From Enterococcus nangangensis (GTDB taxonomy: Bacteria; Bacillota; Bacilli; Lactobacillales; Enterococcaceae): a DNA stretch of 64,000 nucleotides. The notes under the pieces are model-generated. The model was not told the origin of the DNA and did no database searches. It saw nothing but the letters and a program-made list of their open reading frames with translations. The position numbers and the translations under genes were made by a program. The stretch is taken from assembly GCF_005405245.1 (NCBI RefSeq), contig NZ_BJDR01000001.1, positions 62,001-126,000 of the forward strand, read 5' to 3'. Of the stretch, positions 42,725 through 51,769 are shown piece by piece. Numbering within the stretch: position 1 is the first letter of the stretch; each line of letters begins with the position of its first letter.

Positions 42725-43606
42725 CAGAATCGGGGACCAAAAATTTTGACACCATTGTTGCCAAGCACAGATATAATTTTCAGCACTCGTTGCATCATGA
42801 ATACATAATAAGTATTGATGGGTGACTTCTTCAAAGACGTCTTGTAAATATGTTTCATAAGGGATTTTTTCCTGTGCACAAGGCAACAGGGCCGCATAAT
42901 ATTCTTGGAGTAAGCTGGCGACAATTTCTGGCGTACTGTGATAATATCCTGACGATAAGGGCAAGACAAAAAATGCACAAAAGCGGCCAACTTCACTGAC
43001 GTAAGAACCCCAACAAGCACAATCCCAATCAAAGAAGAGGGGACCCTGGACGGTATTCAAAACATTTAGCGGCAATAAATCATCCGTCACAAAAGTTTGC
43101 GGAATATTTTGTTGTCTTGCTAAAAATTTTTGGATAATGGCGGAAAACTCGGGATAGGCAGTTAAATAGCTTTTTCTTTTTTCCCAGCGGGTTGTCTCCC
43201 GTTGCCCTAAGTCGGTCTTTTTCGTCGTCGTGTAAAAAGTATTGGTCATTTTTCCTAGGGCGCTAGCTAAAGGTTGGGCAGAAGCGGCGGTAAATTCTTC
43301 CAAAGTTTCCCCGTCATAAAATTCCCGCAACAACCACGTTTTTTGGTTTGCGGTAAAAGTTTGGCGTAAAGAAGGGACCGGCAGCGCTTGATTGGCCTCT
43401 TGGAGAAATTTTAAGGCGGTGATTTCCGTATCATTTGTTTGCTTCAATAAATAAATTTTCTCCCCGTACGTTACTTCGTAGACTTCATAAACTTTTGCCA
43501 AAGTTGGGTCGGTGTACTGGGCTAGCTGTGTAGGTTTTTCAAGATTGAATGAAGGATGTCTAGTTAGAAATTGTTCATAAGGAATCGGAATCTTAACAAC
43601 CGTCAT
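42713..43606 (-). CDS. Aminoglycoside phosphotransferase/choline kinase-fold protein
   Basis: 297 residues with the APH-like kinase fold. A nucleotide-binding N-lobe (EVYEVTYGEKIYLLKQTND) is followed by YDGETLEEF and the catalytic loop TDDLLPLNVLN, where Asp and Asn are kept but the usual His is Thr, then the metal-binding FFDWDCACWG. The substrate is unknown; nothing marks it as a resistance enzyme. Start ATG 43606 has TAGGAGGTG upstream; the frame extends further but without a ribosome site. Confidence 0.75.
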   Translation of the reverse strand: MTVVKIPIPYEQFLTRHPSFNLEKPTQLAQYTDPTLAKVYEVYEVTYGEKIYLLKQTNDTEITALKFLQEANQALPVPSLRQTFTANQKTWLLREFYDGETLEEFTAASAQPLASALGKMTNTFYTTTKKTDLGQRETTRWEKRKSYLTAYPEFSAIIQKFLARQQNIPQTFVTDDLLPLNVLNTVQGPLFFDWDCACWGSYVSEVGRFCAFFVLPLSSGYYHSTPEIVASLLQEYYAALLPCAQEKIPYETYLQDVFEEVTHQYLLCIHDATSAENYICAWQQWCQNFWSPILKKG

Positions 43607-43667
43607 CTTTGCACCTCCTAAAATTTTTTCTAGTATACCATATTTTAAGGAAATCTTTTTTTCTTTG

Positions 43668-43697
43668 TTGTCTTTTTTAGAAAAAGTTTGATACAAT
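43668..43697 (+). promoter_or_regulatory. Promoter of acpS-alr-mazF
   Basis: TTGTCT (43668-43673) and TACAAT (43692-43697) are 18 bp apart, about 35 bp before the acpS start. Confidence 0.6.
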
Positions 43698-43731
43698 TAG
43701 GCGTATCTAAAAGACAAAGGGGTGCTAAGAG

Positions 43732-44091
43732 ATGATTTATGGCATCGGTGTAGATTTAGTAGAACTACCGCGTATGCAACAATTGATTGCCCAAAAGCCA
43801 CAGTTTATCTCCCGCGTATTAACCCCCAATGAAATTGCTGTCTTTCAAACCTTAACACCTAAACGGCAAACCGAATTTTTAGGTGGACGTTTTGCCTGCA
43901 AGGAAGCTTTTAGTAAAGCGTACCACACGGGTATTGGTTCAGCGGTGAGCTTTTTAGATTTAGAAATTTTAAACAATGAAGCCGGCCAGCCGGTCATGAC
44001 GAAGCACCCTTTTGCGGGGAATGTTTTTGTCACGATTTCGCATAGTCAAACGACGGCCATGGCCCAAGTTTTATTGGAAACTGTTGCATAA
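43732..44091 (+). CDS. acpS: Holo-[acyl-carrier-protein] synthase
   Basis: 119 residues; transfers phosphopantetheine from CoA to acyl carrier protein. Magnesium ligands D8 (IYGIGVDLVELPRM) and E58 (GGRFACKEAFSKA) are present, and the end has VTISHSQTTAMAQVLL. AAAGGGGTG ribosome site. First gene of an acpS-alr-mazF unit conserved in Firmicutes. Confidence 0.96.
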   Translation: MIYGIGVDLVELPRMQQLIAQKPQFISRVLTPNEIAVFQTLTPKRQTEFLGGRFACKEAFSKAYHTGIGSAVSFLDLEILNNEAGQPVMTKHPFAGNVFVTISHSQTTAMAQVLLETVA

Positions 44092-44104
44092 AGGAAGGAT
44101 TCAG

Positions 44105-45229
44105 ATGATCACAGGTTGGCACCGTCCAACACGAGTTGTTGTACATACAAAGCGCATTACCGATAATGTGCGTTGGCACTTAAGCCAGTTGCCGCAAGGA
44201 ACAGAAATTTTTGCAGTAGTCAAAGCTAATGGTTACGGTCATGGGGCCGTGGCAGTAGCGCAAGCCGCGAAAGCTGGTGGCGCGACGGGCTTTTGCGTTG
44301 CCCTTTTAGACGAAGCGTTGCAGTTAAGAAGTGCAGGCTTTACTGAACCGATTTTAATTTTAAATATGGTAGACGCCCATTATTTACCTTTAGCCATTGA
44401 AAATAATTTCATGGTGACCTGTGGTAATTTGCCGTGGCTTAAAGAAGTCAGGGACCAGTTAGCAGCAAATCCTAAAGCTGGCACGTTACATTTACAATTG
44501 AAGATTGATTCCGGGATGGGACGGATTGGTTTTGCTGAAGAAAAAAATCTTTTAGAAGCGTACAACTTGATTACTCAAGATTCTCAATTGGACTTACAAG
44601 GAGTCTTCACCCATTTTGCTACCGCAGACGAAGAGGATGCGACTTATTATCAAGAACAACTAGCTAAGTTTGAAAAATTAGTGGCTGTTCTACCAGAACG
44701 CCCGCGTTATGTACACTCTTCTAATTCGGCCACCGCTCTTTGGCATCACGCTGGGGTGGGGAACGTTGTGCGTTTAGGTGTTAGTATGTACGGTTTAAAT
44801 CCGTCAGGCACAGCACTAGCCTTAGATGCTCCTCTCAAGCCAGCTTTAGAATTAGTGTCAGAGTTAATTCAAGTAAAATTAGTGCCATCAGGTCAAGGAA
44901 TTAGTTACGGCAAGACCTATACCACGCCCGCCACGGAATGGATTGGCACGGTGCCCATTGGTTATGCTGACGGCTGGTTGCGGAAGATGCAAGGTTTTCA
45001 CGTTTTAGTAGCGGGTGTTCCTTGCGAAATTATTGGACGGGTTTGTATGGATCAAATGATGATTCGTTTGCCCCAAGAATTTCCGATTGGGACTAAAGTT
45101 ACTTTGATTGGTGAAAATAATGGCCAACGTATTTCTGTCCAAGCTGTAGCGCAACATCTAGGAACAATTCATTACGAGGTGTGCTGTCAATTATCCGACC
45201 GTATTCCTCGCGTTTATCAAGAAAAATAA
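44105..45229 (+). CDS. alr: Alanine racemase
   Basis: 374 residues; PLP enzyme supplying D-alanine for Ddl. The PLP lysine is K40 in [13 protein letters not shown]. Other motifs: [35 protein letters not shown], and the catalytic tyrosine in ISYGKTYTT with CMDQMMI. ATG 44105 follows AAGGAAGGA; the longer frame upstream lies within acpS. Eleven bases before the toxin gene. Confidence 0.96.
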   Translation: MITGWHRPTRVVVHTKRITDNVRWHLSQLPQGTEIFAVVKANGYGHGAVAVAQAAKAGGATGFCVALLDEALQLRSAGFTEPILILNMVDAHYLPLAIENNFMVTCGNLPWLKEVRDQLAANPKAGTLHLQLKIDSGMGRIGFAEEKNLLEAYNLITQDSQLDLQGVFTHFATADEEDATYYQEQLAKFEKLVAVLPERPRYVHSSNSATALWHHAGVGNVVRLGVSMYGLNPSGTALALDAPLKPALELVSELIQVKLVPSGQGISYGKTYTTPATEWIGTVPIGYADGWLRKMQGFHVLVAGVPCEIIGRVCMDQMMIRLPQEFPIGTKVTLIGENNGQRISVQAVAQHLGTIHYEVCCQLSDRIPRVYQEK

Positions 45230-45240
45230 GGAGGATTGCT

Positions 45241-45600
45241 ATGGTCAAACGCGGTGATATTTACTTTGCGGATTTATCGCCTGTGATTGGTTCAGAGCAA
45301 GGTGGCACACGACCGGTCTTAGTGGTGCAAAATAATTTAGGCAACCATTTTTCCCCCACCGTCATTGTGGCGGCGATTACAGCCAAGATGGCTAAGCCTA
45401 AATTACCAACCCATATTGGCATCACCGCAAAAAATTCAGGCATCGATCGTGATTCTGTCATCTTGCTAGAACAAATTCGCACCATCGATAAAGCGCGCCT
45501 AAAAGAAAAAGTTTGTCACTTGGCTCCTTGCATCATGGAGCAAGTGGACGATGCGTTACGGATTAGTGTTGGCGTCGCCGCAGTACCCGTGAAAAACTAA
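45241..45600 (+). CDS. mazF: MazF/PemK-type mRNA interferase (EndoA-like)
   Basis: 119 residues. The family's opening [30 protein letters not shown] and later [20 protein letters not shown] identify a MazF-type endoribonuclease close to Bacillus EndoA. In Bacillus and Listeria a small antitoxin gene lies between alr and the toxin; here only 11 bases separate them, leaving no room for one. AAGGAGG precedes the ATG. A terminator follows. Confidence 0.92.
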   Translation: MVKRGDIYFADLSPVIGSEQGGTRPVLVVQNNLGNHFSPTVIVAAITAKMAKPKLPTHIGITAKNSGIDRDSVILLEQIRTIDKARLKEKVCHLAPCIMEQVDDALRISVGVAAVPVKN

Positions 45601-45626
45601 TTTCAGGATTATACATAAAGTTTGGC

Positions 45627-45670
45627 AAAAAGGCGGGGCACCATTTAAAATAAGGTGTCGCGCCTTTTTT
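45627..45670 (+). terminator. Terminator after mazF
   Basis: AAAAAGGCG..GCACC pairs with GGTGTCGCGCCTTTTT with small mismatches, ending in TTTTTT. Confidence 0.82.
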
Positions 45671-45697
45671 ACTTAAACCTTTGCAAGGAGGAAGAAG

Positions 45698-46621
45698 ATG
45701 TTAAAAATTGGGGTCATGGGTCTTGGAAATATTTGTCAAAAAGCTTACTTGCCTTTATATAGTCAAATGCAAGATTCTTTAAAAGTTATTTTAGCTTCAA
45801 ATGATCAGGAGAAAGCACAACACTTGCAACAAAAATATGGCTTCAGTCAAGTCGTAACCAACTTAGACGATTTGCTGGCGCAAAACATCGATGCTTGTTT
45901 TATTCACAGCGCTACTCAAGTCCATTATGCCTTCATCAAGCAGTGTCTCAAAGCAGGCGTGGCGGTTTATGTCGATAAACCTATTAGTGAAGATTTTTCT
46001 GAGGTCCAGGAATTAATTGCTTTGGCTAACAGTCAACAATTACCATTTTATGTTGGTTTTAATCGGCGTTATGTGCCGCTTTTAACGCCATTAACTAAAA
46101 ATAATAGTACGCAATTTTATTTACAAAAGAATCGCCGAAAAGGTGGAGGGGAGCCAGCCTACTTATTGTACGATTTAATGATTCACTTGATGGATACCGC
46201 AGTCTTTTTAATGCACGGGGACGTACAGTTAGCTGATAGTCAAATCGTGACACAAGTTGGCGTATTGCAACGGGTCAACTGCCGCCTTGTTAACCGCCAG
46301 CAGACGGCATTTTTAACGTGTAACTTTAATGCTGGTGCTAATCAAGAAATTATACAAAGTGAAAGTCATCAAGGAACATATCGTTTAACCAATTTAAATC
46401 ATTTGGTACACTTTGCCCAAGAAGAGATGCATTTTGTTCCAGCGGATTGGCAAGAAAATTTAACGACGCGGGGATTTAAGGCTTGTTTGCTAGATTTTTT
46501 ACAAGCCGTGGAAAAGTGGCGTACAGGCGAAAGTTTTCCCGTACAACCGTATCTGTTACAAAGTCATCAATTAATTGCCGAAATTTTAGCAGCTAACGAA
46601 AATAATAGCGAAAGGAAGTAG
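45698..46621 (+). CDS. Gfo/Idh/MocA-family NAD(P)-dependent oxidoreductase
   Basis: 307 residues. The N-terminal Rossmann fold opens with IGVMGLGNICQKAYLPLY, followed by ACFIHSATQVHY and the catalytic-lysine motif VAVYVDKPISED. The C-terminal domain has YDLMIHLMDTAVFL with the expected His. Substrate is unknown, as in most of the family. AAGGAGG ribosome site. A small membrane protein gene begins 4 bases after it. Confidence 0.85.
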   Translation: MLKIGVMGLGNICQKAYLPLYSQMQDSLKVILASNDQEKAQHLQQKYGFSQVVTNLDDLLAQNIDACFIHSATQVHYAFIKQCLKAGVAVYVDKPISEDFSEVQELIALANSQQLPFYVGFNRRYVPLLTPLTKNNSTQFYLQKNRRKGGGEPAYLLYDLMIHLMDTAVFLMHGDVQLADSQIVTQVGVLQRVNCRLVNRQQTAFLTCNFNAGANQEIIQSESHQGTYRLTNLNHLVHFAQEEMHFVPADWQENLTTRGFKACLLDFLQAVEKWRTGESFPVQPYLLQSHQLIAEILAANENNSERK

Positions 46622-46625
46622 CATC

Positions 46626-46910
46626 ATGTTAGGTTATGTAGTCGTCATACTTATTTTGCTAGGCTTCCTTTATTTTGTTTACCAAAAGTTTCAGCGCTTG
46701 CGGCATCCTAAAGTTGCTGTCGTCGAAATTTTTGGCGAAGTCTTAGCCTGTGACTATTCGCAGCTTACCGTCATCTTACAAACAAAAGCCGGCGAGCTGC
46801 ATTTGACGGGCAATAAAGAACAATTAAAAAATTTAGGAATCGGGATGCGAGGGCTCGTCTCTTTTCAAGGGGAAAAGTTAATTGATTTCATGCCCTATGA
46901 GAGTAAATAA
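46626..46910 (+). CDS. Small membrane-anchored protein of unknown function (94 aa)
   Basis: 94 residues: an N-terminal membrane segment (VVVILILLGFLYFVYQKF) followed by a ~65-residue beta-rich domain (VAVVEIFGEVLACDYSQLTVIL, GMRGLVSFQGEKLIDFMPYE). It is somewhat like DUF2500 proteins in size and layout, but I cannot assign it. GAAAGGAAG ribosome site in the end of the oxidoreductase gene. Terminator follows. Confidence 0.68.
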   Translation: MLGYVVVILILLGFLYFVYQKFQRLRHPKVAVVEIFGEVLACDYSQLTVILQTKAGELHLTGNKEQLKNLGIGMRGLVSFQGEKLIDFMPYESK

Positions 46911-46926
46911 GCTGAATAACGAATGG

Positions 46927-46967
46927 AACAGTAGCGTAAAGTTGTACCTTTTAGGCTACTGTTTTTT
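46927..46967 (+). terminator. Terminator after the small membrane protein gene
   Basis: AACAGTAGC (46927-46935) pairs with GCTACTGTT (46955-46963), followed by TTTTATTTT. Confidence 0.85.
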
Positions 46968-47047
46968 ATTTTCTTGTTTTTCTACTTATCAATTGTCAGT
47001 ATTCATGGTACTATTAGCGACAACTTAACAGGTGAAGAGGTGGCAAG

Positions 47048-47884
47048 ATGGAAAAGAGTAGAAGAAAAATTATTGAAAGTAAACGTATCGTGATTAAAAT
47101 TGGCACCAGTTCTTTAATGCAAGCCAATGGTCGAGTAAATTATCAACAGTTTGATCGACTGGCATTTGTTCTAAGTACTTTGAACCAGGGCGACAAAGAA
47201 ATTATTCTCGTTTCTTCTGGCGCCATTGGGGTGGGTTTAAATAAATTAGCCTTGCACCAAAGGCCACAAACCATTAGTCAACAACAAGCAGTAGCTGCTG
47301 TGGGACAAAGTGAGCTGATGAACCTTTACAGTCGTTTCTTTGCCCATTATCAACAAACAGTGGGACAAATTTTAATGACCCGAGATATTGTGGAATTTCC
47401 TACTAGTCATCAAAATGTCGTCAATACTTTGGAGACACTTTTAGCCATGAAGATTATTCCTGTCGTCAATGAAAATGATACTGTCGCTGTCGATGAGTTA
47501 GCCCATGCCACAAAATTTGGCGATAACGATCAACTCTCAGCGATTGTCGCTGAAATTTGTCAGGCTGACTTATTGATTATGTTATCAGATGTCGCCGGTT
47601 TTTATGATAAAAATCCAGCGGAAAATCCTGATGCTGTTTTATACGCGACAATTCATGAAGTAACGGATGCACTAATGGCTAAAGCCGGCGGACAAGGAAG
47701 TATCTTTGGCACTGGGGGGATGTTGACGAAGCTTAAAGCAGCGAAGCGCATCCTAGCCAATGGTCAAGGGATGGTTTTAGCCCAAGCCCAAGATCCAGCG
47801 TTACTTTTTAATATTTTAGCAGGGGAAAAGATTGGCACTTATTTTATCGGTGCCAATACGGAAGGGGGAGTAGGCGATGAGTAG
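47048..47884 (+). CDS. proB: Glutamate 5-kinase
   Basis: 278 residues; first step of proline synthesis. Motifs: RIVIKIGTSSLM, LVSSGAIGVGLNKL, VVNENDTVAVDEL, FGDNDQLSAIVA, and GTGGMLTKLKAAKRI. It ends shortly after the amino-acid-kinase domain and lacks the C-terminal PUA domain of the ~370-residue forms, as in streptococcal-type enzymes. Its stop overlaps the start of proA by 8 bases. Confidence 0.95.
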   Translation: MEKSRRKIIESKRIVIKIGTSSLMQANGRVNYQQFDRLAFVLSTLNQGDKEIILVSSGAIGVGLNKLALHQRPQTISQQQAVAAVGQSELMNLYSRFFAHYQQTVGQILMTRDIVEFPTSHQNVVNTLETLLAMKIIPVVNENDTVAVDELAHATKFGDNDQLSAIVAEICQADLLIMLSDVAGFYDKNPAENPDAVLYATIHEVTDALMAKAGGQGSIFGTGGMLTKLKAAKRILANGQGMVLAQAQDPALLFNILAGEKIGTYFIGANTEGGVGDE

Positions 47885-49151
47885 TTTACTAGAAAAAATG
47901 GGCCAAGCAGCCAAAGCTAGCGCAAATGTTTTACGTAAAATGTCAACGGCGCAAAAAAACGCCGCCCTTTGCGCTATGGCAGCGGCCTTATTAGCAGAGG
48001 AGTCGGCAATCTTGGCCGCTAACGAAGAGGACCTCTTGTCAGCCCGTGAAATGGGCTTGAGTGCGGCCCTCTTAGAGCGCCTAAAATTAAACGCGCAACG
48101 GGTGGCGGCAATGGCTGATAGTATTCAGCAAATTACCCAGCTCCCTGACCCCATTGGTTACGTGGAAGAAATGTTTGTTTCTCAAGATGGTCTGCAAATT
48201 GGCAAACAACGGGTGCCCATCGGCGTCATTGGAATTATTTATGAATCGCGCCCCAATGTGACCGCTGATGCCGCCGCCCTTTGTTTTAAATCAGGTAATG
48301 CGGTAATTTTACGCGGTGGTAAAGAAGCCTTGCAATCGAATCAAGCTATTTGGCACGCCCTACAAAGAGGATTAAAGGCCACTAACGTGCCGCAAGAAAC
48401 AATTCAACTCATTACCGATCCTAATCGGGCATTAGTGACAGAATTGTTACAAATGAATAATTATATAGATTGTTTGATTCCCCGCGGCGGCGCGAGCTTA
48501 ATTCAGCGGGTGGTGAAGGAAGCAACGGTCCCGGTGATTGAAACAGGTGTCGGCAATTGTCATTTATATGTGGACTGCGCTGCGGATCTTACGATGGCCA
48601 CGCGAATTTTAATTAATGGCAAAGTAGATCGCCCGGCGGTTTGTAACGCTTTAGAAAATTTAATTGTCCACGAAGCTGTCGCCGCTGAATTTTTAAAGGT
48701 AGCCGGCGCTGAACTGGAAAAATATGGTGTGACTATTAAAGGTGATGCCCCGACTTGTGCACTCTTGCCAAAAGCCATACCAGCGACAGCCGCCGATTAC
48801 GATACCGAATTTTTGGATTTAACACTCGCGGTTAAAGTGGTAGCCGATTATCAAGCCGCAATTGAACATATTCAAAAACATTCGACGGGTCATTCAGAGG
48901 TCATTGTGACTAATGATTATCAGACGGCGCAAGCTTTTTTAGCGGACATTGATGCGGCGGCGGTCTACGTGAATGCTTCCTCGCGTTTTACCGATGGCGA
49001 ACGTTTCGGACTTGGTGGGGAAATTGGCATTAGCACGCAAAAATTGCACGCTCGTGGTCCCATGGGGCTAAAAGAATTAACCTCTTACAAATATATTATT
49101 TTAGGGAATGGACAAATTCGGGGTACGACAGGCGCCGATTTTAGCAAATAG
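47877..49151 (+). CDS. proA: Glutamate-5-semialdehyde dehydrogenase (gamma-glutamyl phosphate reductase)
   Basis: 424 residues; second step of proline synthesis, taking the unstable product of ProB. Motifs: IGIIYESRPNVTADAAALC, GNAVILRGGKEA, VPVIETGVGNCHLYVD, the catalytic Cys in DRPAVCNALE, and GEIGISTQKLHARGPMGLKELTSYKY. Overlaps proB, so both are made in step. Ends at a bidirectional terminator. Confidence 0.96.
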   Translation: MSSLLEKMGQAAKASANVLRKMSTAQKNAALCAMAAALLAEESAILAANEEDLLSAREMGLSAALLERLKLNAQRVAAMADSIQQITQLPDPIGYVEEMFVSQDGLQIGKQRVPIGVIGIIYESRPNVTADAAALCFKSGNAVILRGGKEALQSNQAIWHALQRGLKATNVPQETIQLITDPNRALVTELLQMNNYIDCLIPRGGASLIQRVVKEATVPVIETGVGNCHLYVDCAADLTMATRILINGKVDRPAVCNALENLIVHEAVAAEFLKVAGAELEKYGVTIKGDAPTCALLPKAIPATAADYDTEFLDLTLAVKVVADYQAAIEHIQKHSTGHSEVIVTNDYQTAQAFLADIDAAAVYVNASSRFTDGERFGLGGEIGISTQKLHARGPMGLKELTSYKYIILGNGQIRGTTGADFSK

Positions 49152-49195
49152 AAAAAAAGAGGCTGGAACATTTCGTTCCAGCCTCCGTGCTTTTT
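49152..49195. terminator. Bidirectional terminator between proA and the Usp gene
   Basis: GAGGCTGGAAC (49159-49169) and GTTCCAGCCTC (49175-49185) form a perfect stem; an A-run lies before it and TTTTT after it. Confidence 0.9.
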
Positions 49196-49664
49196 AAGCT
49201 TCTTCTTTTGGTAATTCATTTTCTAAATCAGTCCGTACAATTAACACATCACAGGGAGCGTTACGAATGACATATTCGGAAACGGAACCGATGAAGAGCC
49301 GTTCTACGGCATTTAACCCCGTAGCGCCTAACATAATCAGGTCAACGTGGTGTTCTTGCGGCAAGTCTTTGGCGATAATTGGTTTTGGCGAACCATATTC
49401 TAAGACGAAGGAAACTTTTTCTACACCGTTTTCTTTAGCGTATTCGATGTAGTCGTTTAACGTCTGCTTAGCCATTTCAGTAGCTTGTTCTGCTAACATG
49501 CCATCAAAACTTGTGACGGTTTGGAAAGCCCGGGTGTCGATAACGTGCACCAATAATAATTCTCCGTTGTTCCGCTCAGCGACGTTCACAGCTTTTTTAA
49601 AAGCTAATTCCGCCTCATCAGAACCATCCACGGCCACCATAATCTTTTTGTATTGTTGAATCAT
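49194..49664 (-). CDS. Universal stress protein (UspA family)
   Basis: 156 residues. The opening YKKIMVAVDGSDEAELAFKKAV and the ATP-binding motif LGATGLNAVERLFIGSVSEYV (G-2x-G-9x-GS) are characteristic of ATP-binding Usp proteins, which accumulate under stress. ATG 49664 has AAAGGAGTGAG at proper distance; a GTG three codons upstream is inside that site. Single gene. Confidence 0.93.
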   Translation of the reverse strand: MIQQYKKIMVAVDGSDEAELAFKKAVNVAERNNGELLLVHVIDTRAFQTVTSFDGMLAEQATEMAKQTLNDYIEYAKENGVEKVSFVLEYGSPKPIIAKDLPQEHHVDLIMLGATGLNAVERLFIGSVSEYVIRNAPCDVLIVRTDLENELPKEEA

Positions 49665-49739
49665 TGTTCTCACTCCTTTATCTTTCCTATCTTCATTGTA
49701 TGCTAAAGGCGAGGAAATGAAAAATGATAAGGTAGACGC

Positions 49740-50003
49740 TTATAAACTTTTCATTACCGCCATGCTGCAAAGAAAAGAAGTGATTAAGGCTAAGGCGACG
49801 ATTAAAAGTGCAGTGCCTTTGGTCAGCCAAAAGCTTAAGCCTAATGTTAGTATCCCTAAAGATAAATAAAGTTTGCCATAAGTTTGCACGAGATCTTGAG
49901 CATCTTTAACCCCCAGCGTTGTTAAAAGGCTAGCACCTTTAGTGAAGAAGAGTAGACTAATAGCTACCAATAGTCCGCCAAAAACAAGCATAACAATAAA
50001 CAT
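49740..50003 (-). CDS. Small membrane protein of unknown function (87 aa)
   Basis: 87 residues from ATG 50003, supported by TAGGAGG; the longer frame upstream crosses a terminator hairpin and the 6S RNA region and is not real. Three hydrophobic segments (IVMLVFGGLLVAISLLFF, LYLSLGILTLGLSFWL, ALLIVALALITSFLCSMAV) with a polar loop TTLGVKDAQDLVQTYGK between the first two. It resembles DUF3784-type small membrane proteins, not firmly. No terminator was seen after it. Confidence 0.7.
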   Translation of the reverse strand: MFIVMLVFGGLLVAISLLFFTKGASLLTTLGVKDAQDLVQTYGKLYLSLGILTLGLSFWLTKGTALLIVALALITSFLCSMAVMKSL

Positions 50004-50070
50004 CAGTTGCCTCCTATAAATTTTTAAAGTTTTCAAAAAGAAAGTTGTTTTTATTAAAAAATTTCCAAAG

Positions 50071-50103
50071 AAAAAAGGTTCGTGACGCGTCACGAACCTT
50101 AGA
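50071..50103. terminator. Terminator of 6S RNA
   Basis: A perfect 26-base palindrome centred on GACGCGTC (50075-50100, arms AAGGTTCGTGACG) is followed on the - strand by a T-run. Confidence 0.88.
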
Positions 50104-50306
50104 GGTCTCATTAAAGAAATCCGTCAATGCCGTATTCCGTCCTGTAGTATTGATCCCGCAGACAAGCAGGTGGGTTCCTGAGGTGTATCCTTAGACTACC
50201 AAAAGAAAGGGCATGTCCTTGAAGACATCTACTCGTGGATCCCGTATTATCAATAAAAATGTTCGGTCAACACTGATTAAGACAACTCGTACATCACAGA
50301 TTTCTT
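50104..50306 (-). ncRNA. ssrS: 6S RNA
   Basis: About 200 nt with no credible coding frame. The ends pair: AAGAAATCUGU-type 5' arm (near 50304-50294) with ACGGATTTCTT at the 3' end (50114-50124), 11 bp with one G-U pair, leaving a long imperfect rod with internal loops (for example ATGTC/GACAT around TTCAAG), the 6S architecture. It has a perfect-spacing promoter and its own terminator. Its location just downstream of rarA on the same strand matches 6S genes of other Firmicutes. 6S RNA binds and sequesters sigma-A RNA polymerase in stationary phase. Confidence 0.8.
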
Positions 50307-50312
50307 ATACTC

Positions 50313-50341
50313 ATAATAGCACGCTCCCTGACTTTCTGCAA
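50313..50341 (-). promoter_or_regulatory. Promoter of 6S RNA
   Basis: On the - strand TTGCAG (50341-50336) and TATTAT (50318-50313) are separated by 17 bp, placing the transcript start at about 50306. Confidence 0.82.
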
Positions 50342-50393
50342 CGAGATTACTCTTAAAAATCAAACTGGTCTCGTATGCTGCCTTTTCTTTGTT

Positions 50394-51665
50394 TTACTTT
50401 TTCCGCTGTTGCAAATCATCATAGCGTTTCTTTAAGGCTTGCTCGTATTTGCCGGAAGTTTTTGCTTGATAGTAGTGGGTCCCCACTAAGCTATCAGGCA
50501 AATATTGTTGGTCCACCCAATAATCAGGAAAGTCATGGGGATATTGATAGGTTAGACCTCGCCCTAAAGCTTTTGCTCCTTGGTAGTGGGCATCTTTCAA
50601 ATGAAGCGGTACGGTACCACCCTTACCATCTTTTACGTCGGTCATGGCGGCATCAATAGCTAAAACGCCAGAGTTTGATTTAGGAGAAAGACACAAGTCA
50701 ATCACCGCATCACTTAAAGGAATCCGTGCTTCTGGTAAACCTAAACGTTGCGCGCAATCACAAGCTAGCACTGTTCGCTCACAAGCTCCGGGATTTGCTA
50801 ACCCAATGTCTTCATACGCAATCACCATCAAGCGCCGAAAAATGCTTGGTAGATCGCCAGCTACTAAGAGACGTGCTAAGTAATGCAAGGCAGCGTCTAC
50901 GTCACTACCGCGAATTGATTTTTGTAAAGCCGAAACGACATCATAATGGGCATCGCCATCTTTATCATGGGAGAAGGCTTTTTTTTGAAGACTCTCTTCG
51001 GCAATTTGTAAAGTCACGTGAATCTTGTCATCCTTTGCTTTGGGAGTAGACTTAGCAGCTAGCTCTAACGCATTTAAAGCGGAGCGTAAATCGCCATTAC
51101 TAGCTGCAGCAAAGTGTTGCAGTGCTGCTGGATCCACTACTAATGGTAACGACCCTAAACCTCGTTCACTATCAGTTAGCGCATTTTGGAGTCCAGTCAT
51201 CATCTCTTCCGGTGTTAAAGGATAAACTTCAAAAATTTGTGTACGTGAGCGGATTGCCGGATTAATACTTAAATAAGGATTTTCTGTTGTGGCGCCAATT
51301 AAAACGATGCGCCCACTTTCTAAATGGGGCAAAAGAAAATCTTGTTTGGTTTTATCAAGGCGGTGAATTTCATCTAATAATAAAATGACGCGCCCACTTA
51401 GCTTGGCCTCTTCAGCAACAATTTGTAAATCTTTTTTACTGTCAGTCGCCGCGTTTAACGTACGAAAGGCATATTGAGTGGAGCCAGCGATAGCCGAAGC
51501 AATACTAGTCTTTCCTGTTCCAGGGGGACCATATAAAATCATGGAAGAAAGCAACTTCGCTTCCACCATGCGCCAAATAATTTTCCCTGGACCTACTAAA
51601 TGATTTTGTCCCACGACTTCTTGAATGTTTCGGGGACGCATGCGATAAGCTAAAGGTTTTTCCAT
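50394..51665 (-). CDS. rarA: Replication-associated recombination protein RarA (MgsA)
   Basis: 423 residues, an AAA+ clamp-loader-like ATPase acting at stalled replication forks. Motifs: PLAYRMRPRNIQEVVGQNHLVGPG, Walker A GPPGTGKTSIA, Walker B ILLLDEIHRLDK, sensor LIGATTENPY, and the C-terminal RSIRGSDVDAALHYLARLL plus GLTYQYPHDFPDYWVDQQYLP. All fit the RarA/WRNIP1 family. Monocistronic, followed by 6S RNA. Confidence 0.95.
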   Translation of the reverse strand: MEKPLAYRMRPRNIQEVVGQNHLVGPGKIIWRMVEAKLLSSMILYGPPGTGKTSIASAIAGSTQYAFRTLNAATDSKKDLQIVAEEAKLSGRVILLLDEIHRLDKTKQDFLLPHLESGRIVLIGATTENPYLSINPAIRSRTQIFEVYPLTPEEMMTGLQNALTDSERGLGSLPLVVDPAALQHFAAASNGDLRSALNALELAAKSTPKAKDDKIHVTLQIAEESLQKKAFSHDKDGDAHYDVVSALQKSIRGSDVDAALHYLARLLVAGDLPSIFRRLMVIAYEDIGLANPGACERTVLACDCAQRLGLPEARIPLSDAVIDLCLSPKSNSGVLAIDAAMTDVKDGKGGTVPLHLKDAHYQGAKALGRGLTYQYPHDFPDYWVDQQYLPDSLVGTHYYQAKTSGKYEQALKKRYDDLQQRKK

Positions 51666-51751
51666 TCTTTTTGCTCCTTTACTTAACTCTTAGCAACCTA
51701 TTAAGTATAGCATAGTTCCTTGAATCTGCTGTTTAGTATTTTTTTTAAATA

Positions 51752-51760
51752 TGCTAGAAT
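51752..51760 (+). promoter_or_regulatory. Extended -10 element of the mpg-rsmE cluster
   Basis: TGCTAGAAT has the TG of an extended -10 followed by TAGAAT. The predicted transcript start falls within a few bases of the ATG at 51770. The -35 (TTTAGT near 51732) is weak. Confidence 0.5.
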
Positions 51761-51769
51761 AAAATTACT

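Noticed and set aside
42713..43606. Aminoglycoside-resistance phosphotransferase
   Set aside because: Only the general kinase fold is recognisable; the catalytic His is replaced by Thr, and the setting is housekeeping, so no resistance claim is made.
49740..50111. 123-residue version of the small membrane protein
   Set aside because: The extra N-terminus would be encoded by the 6S RNA terminator hairpin; TAGGAGG supports the start at 50003.
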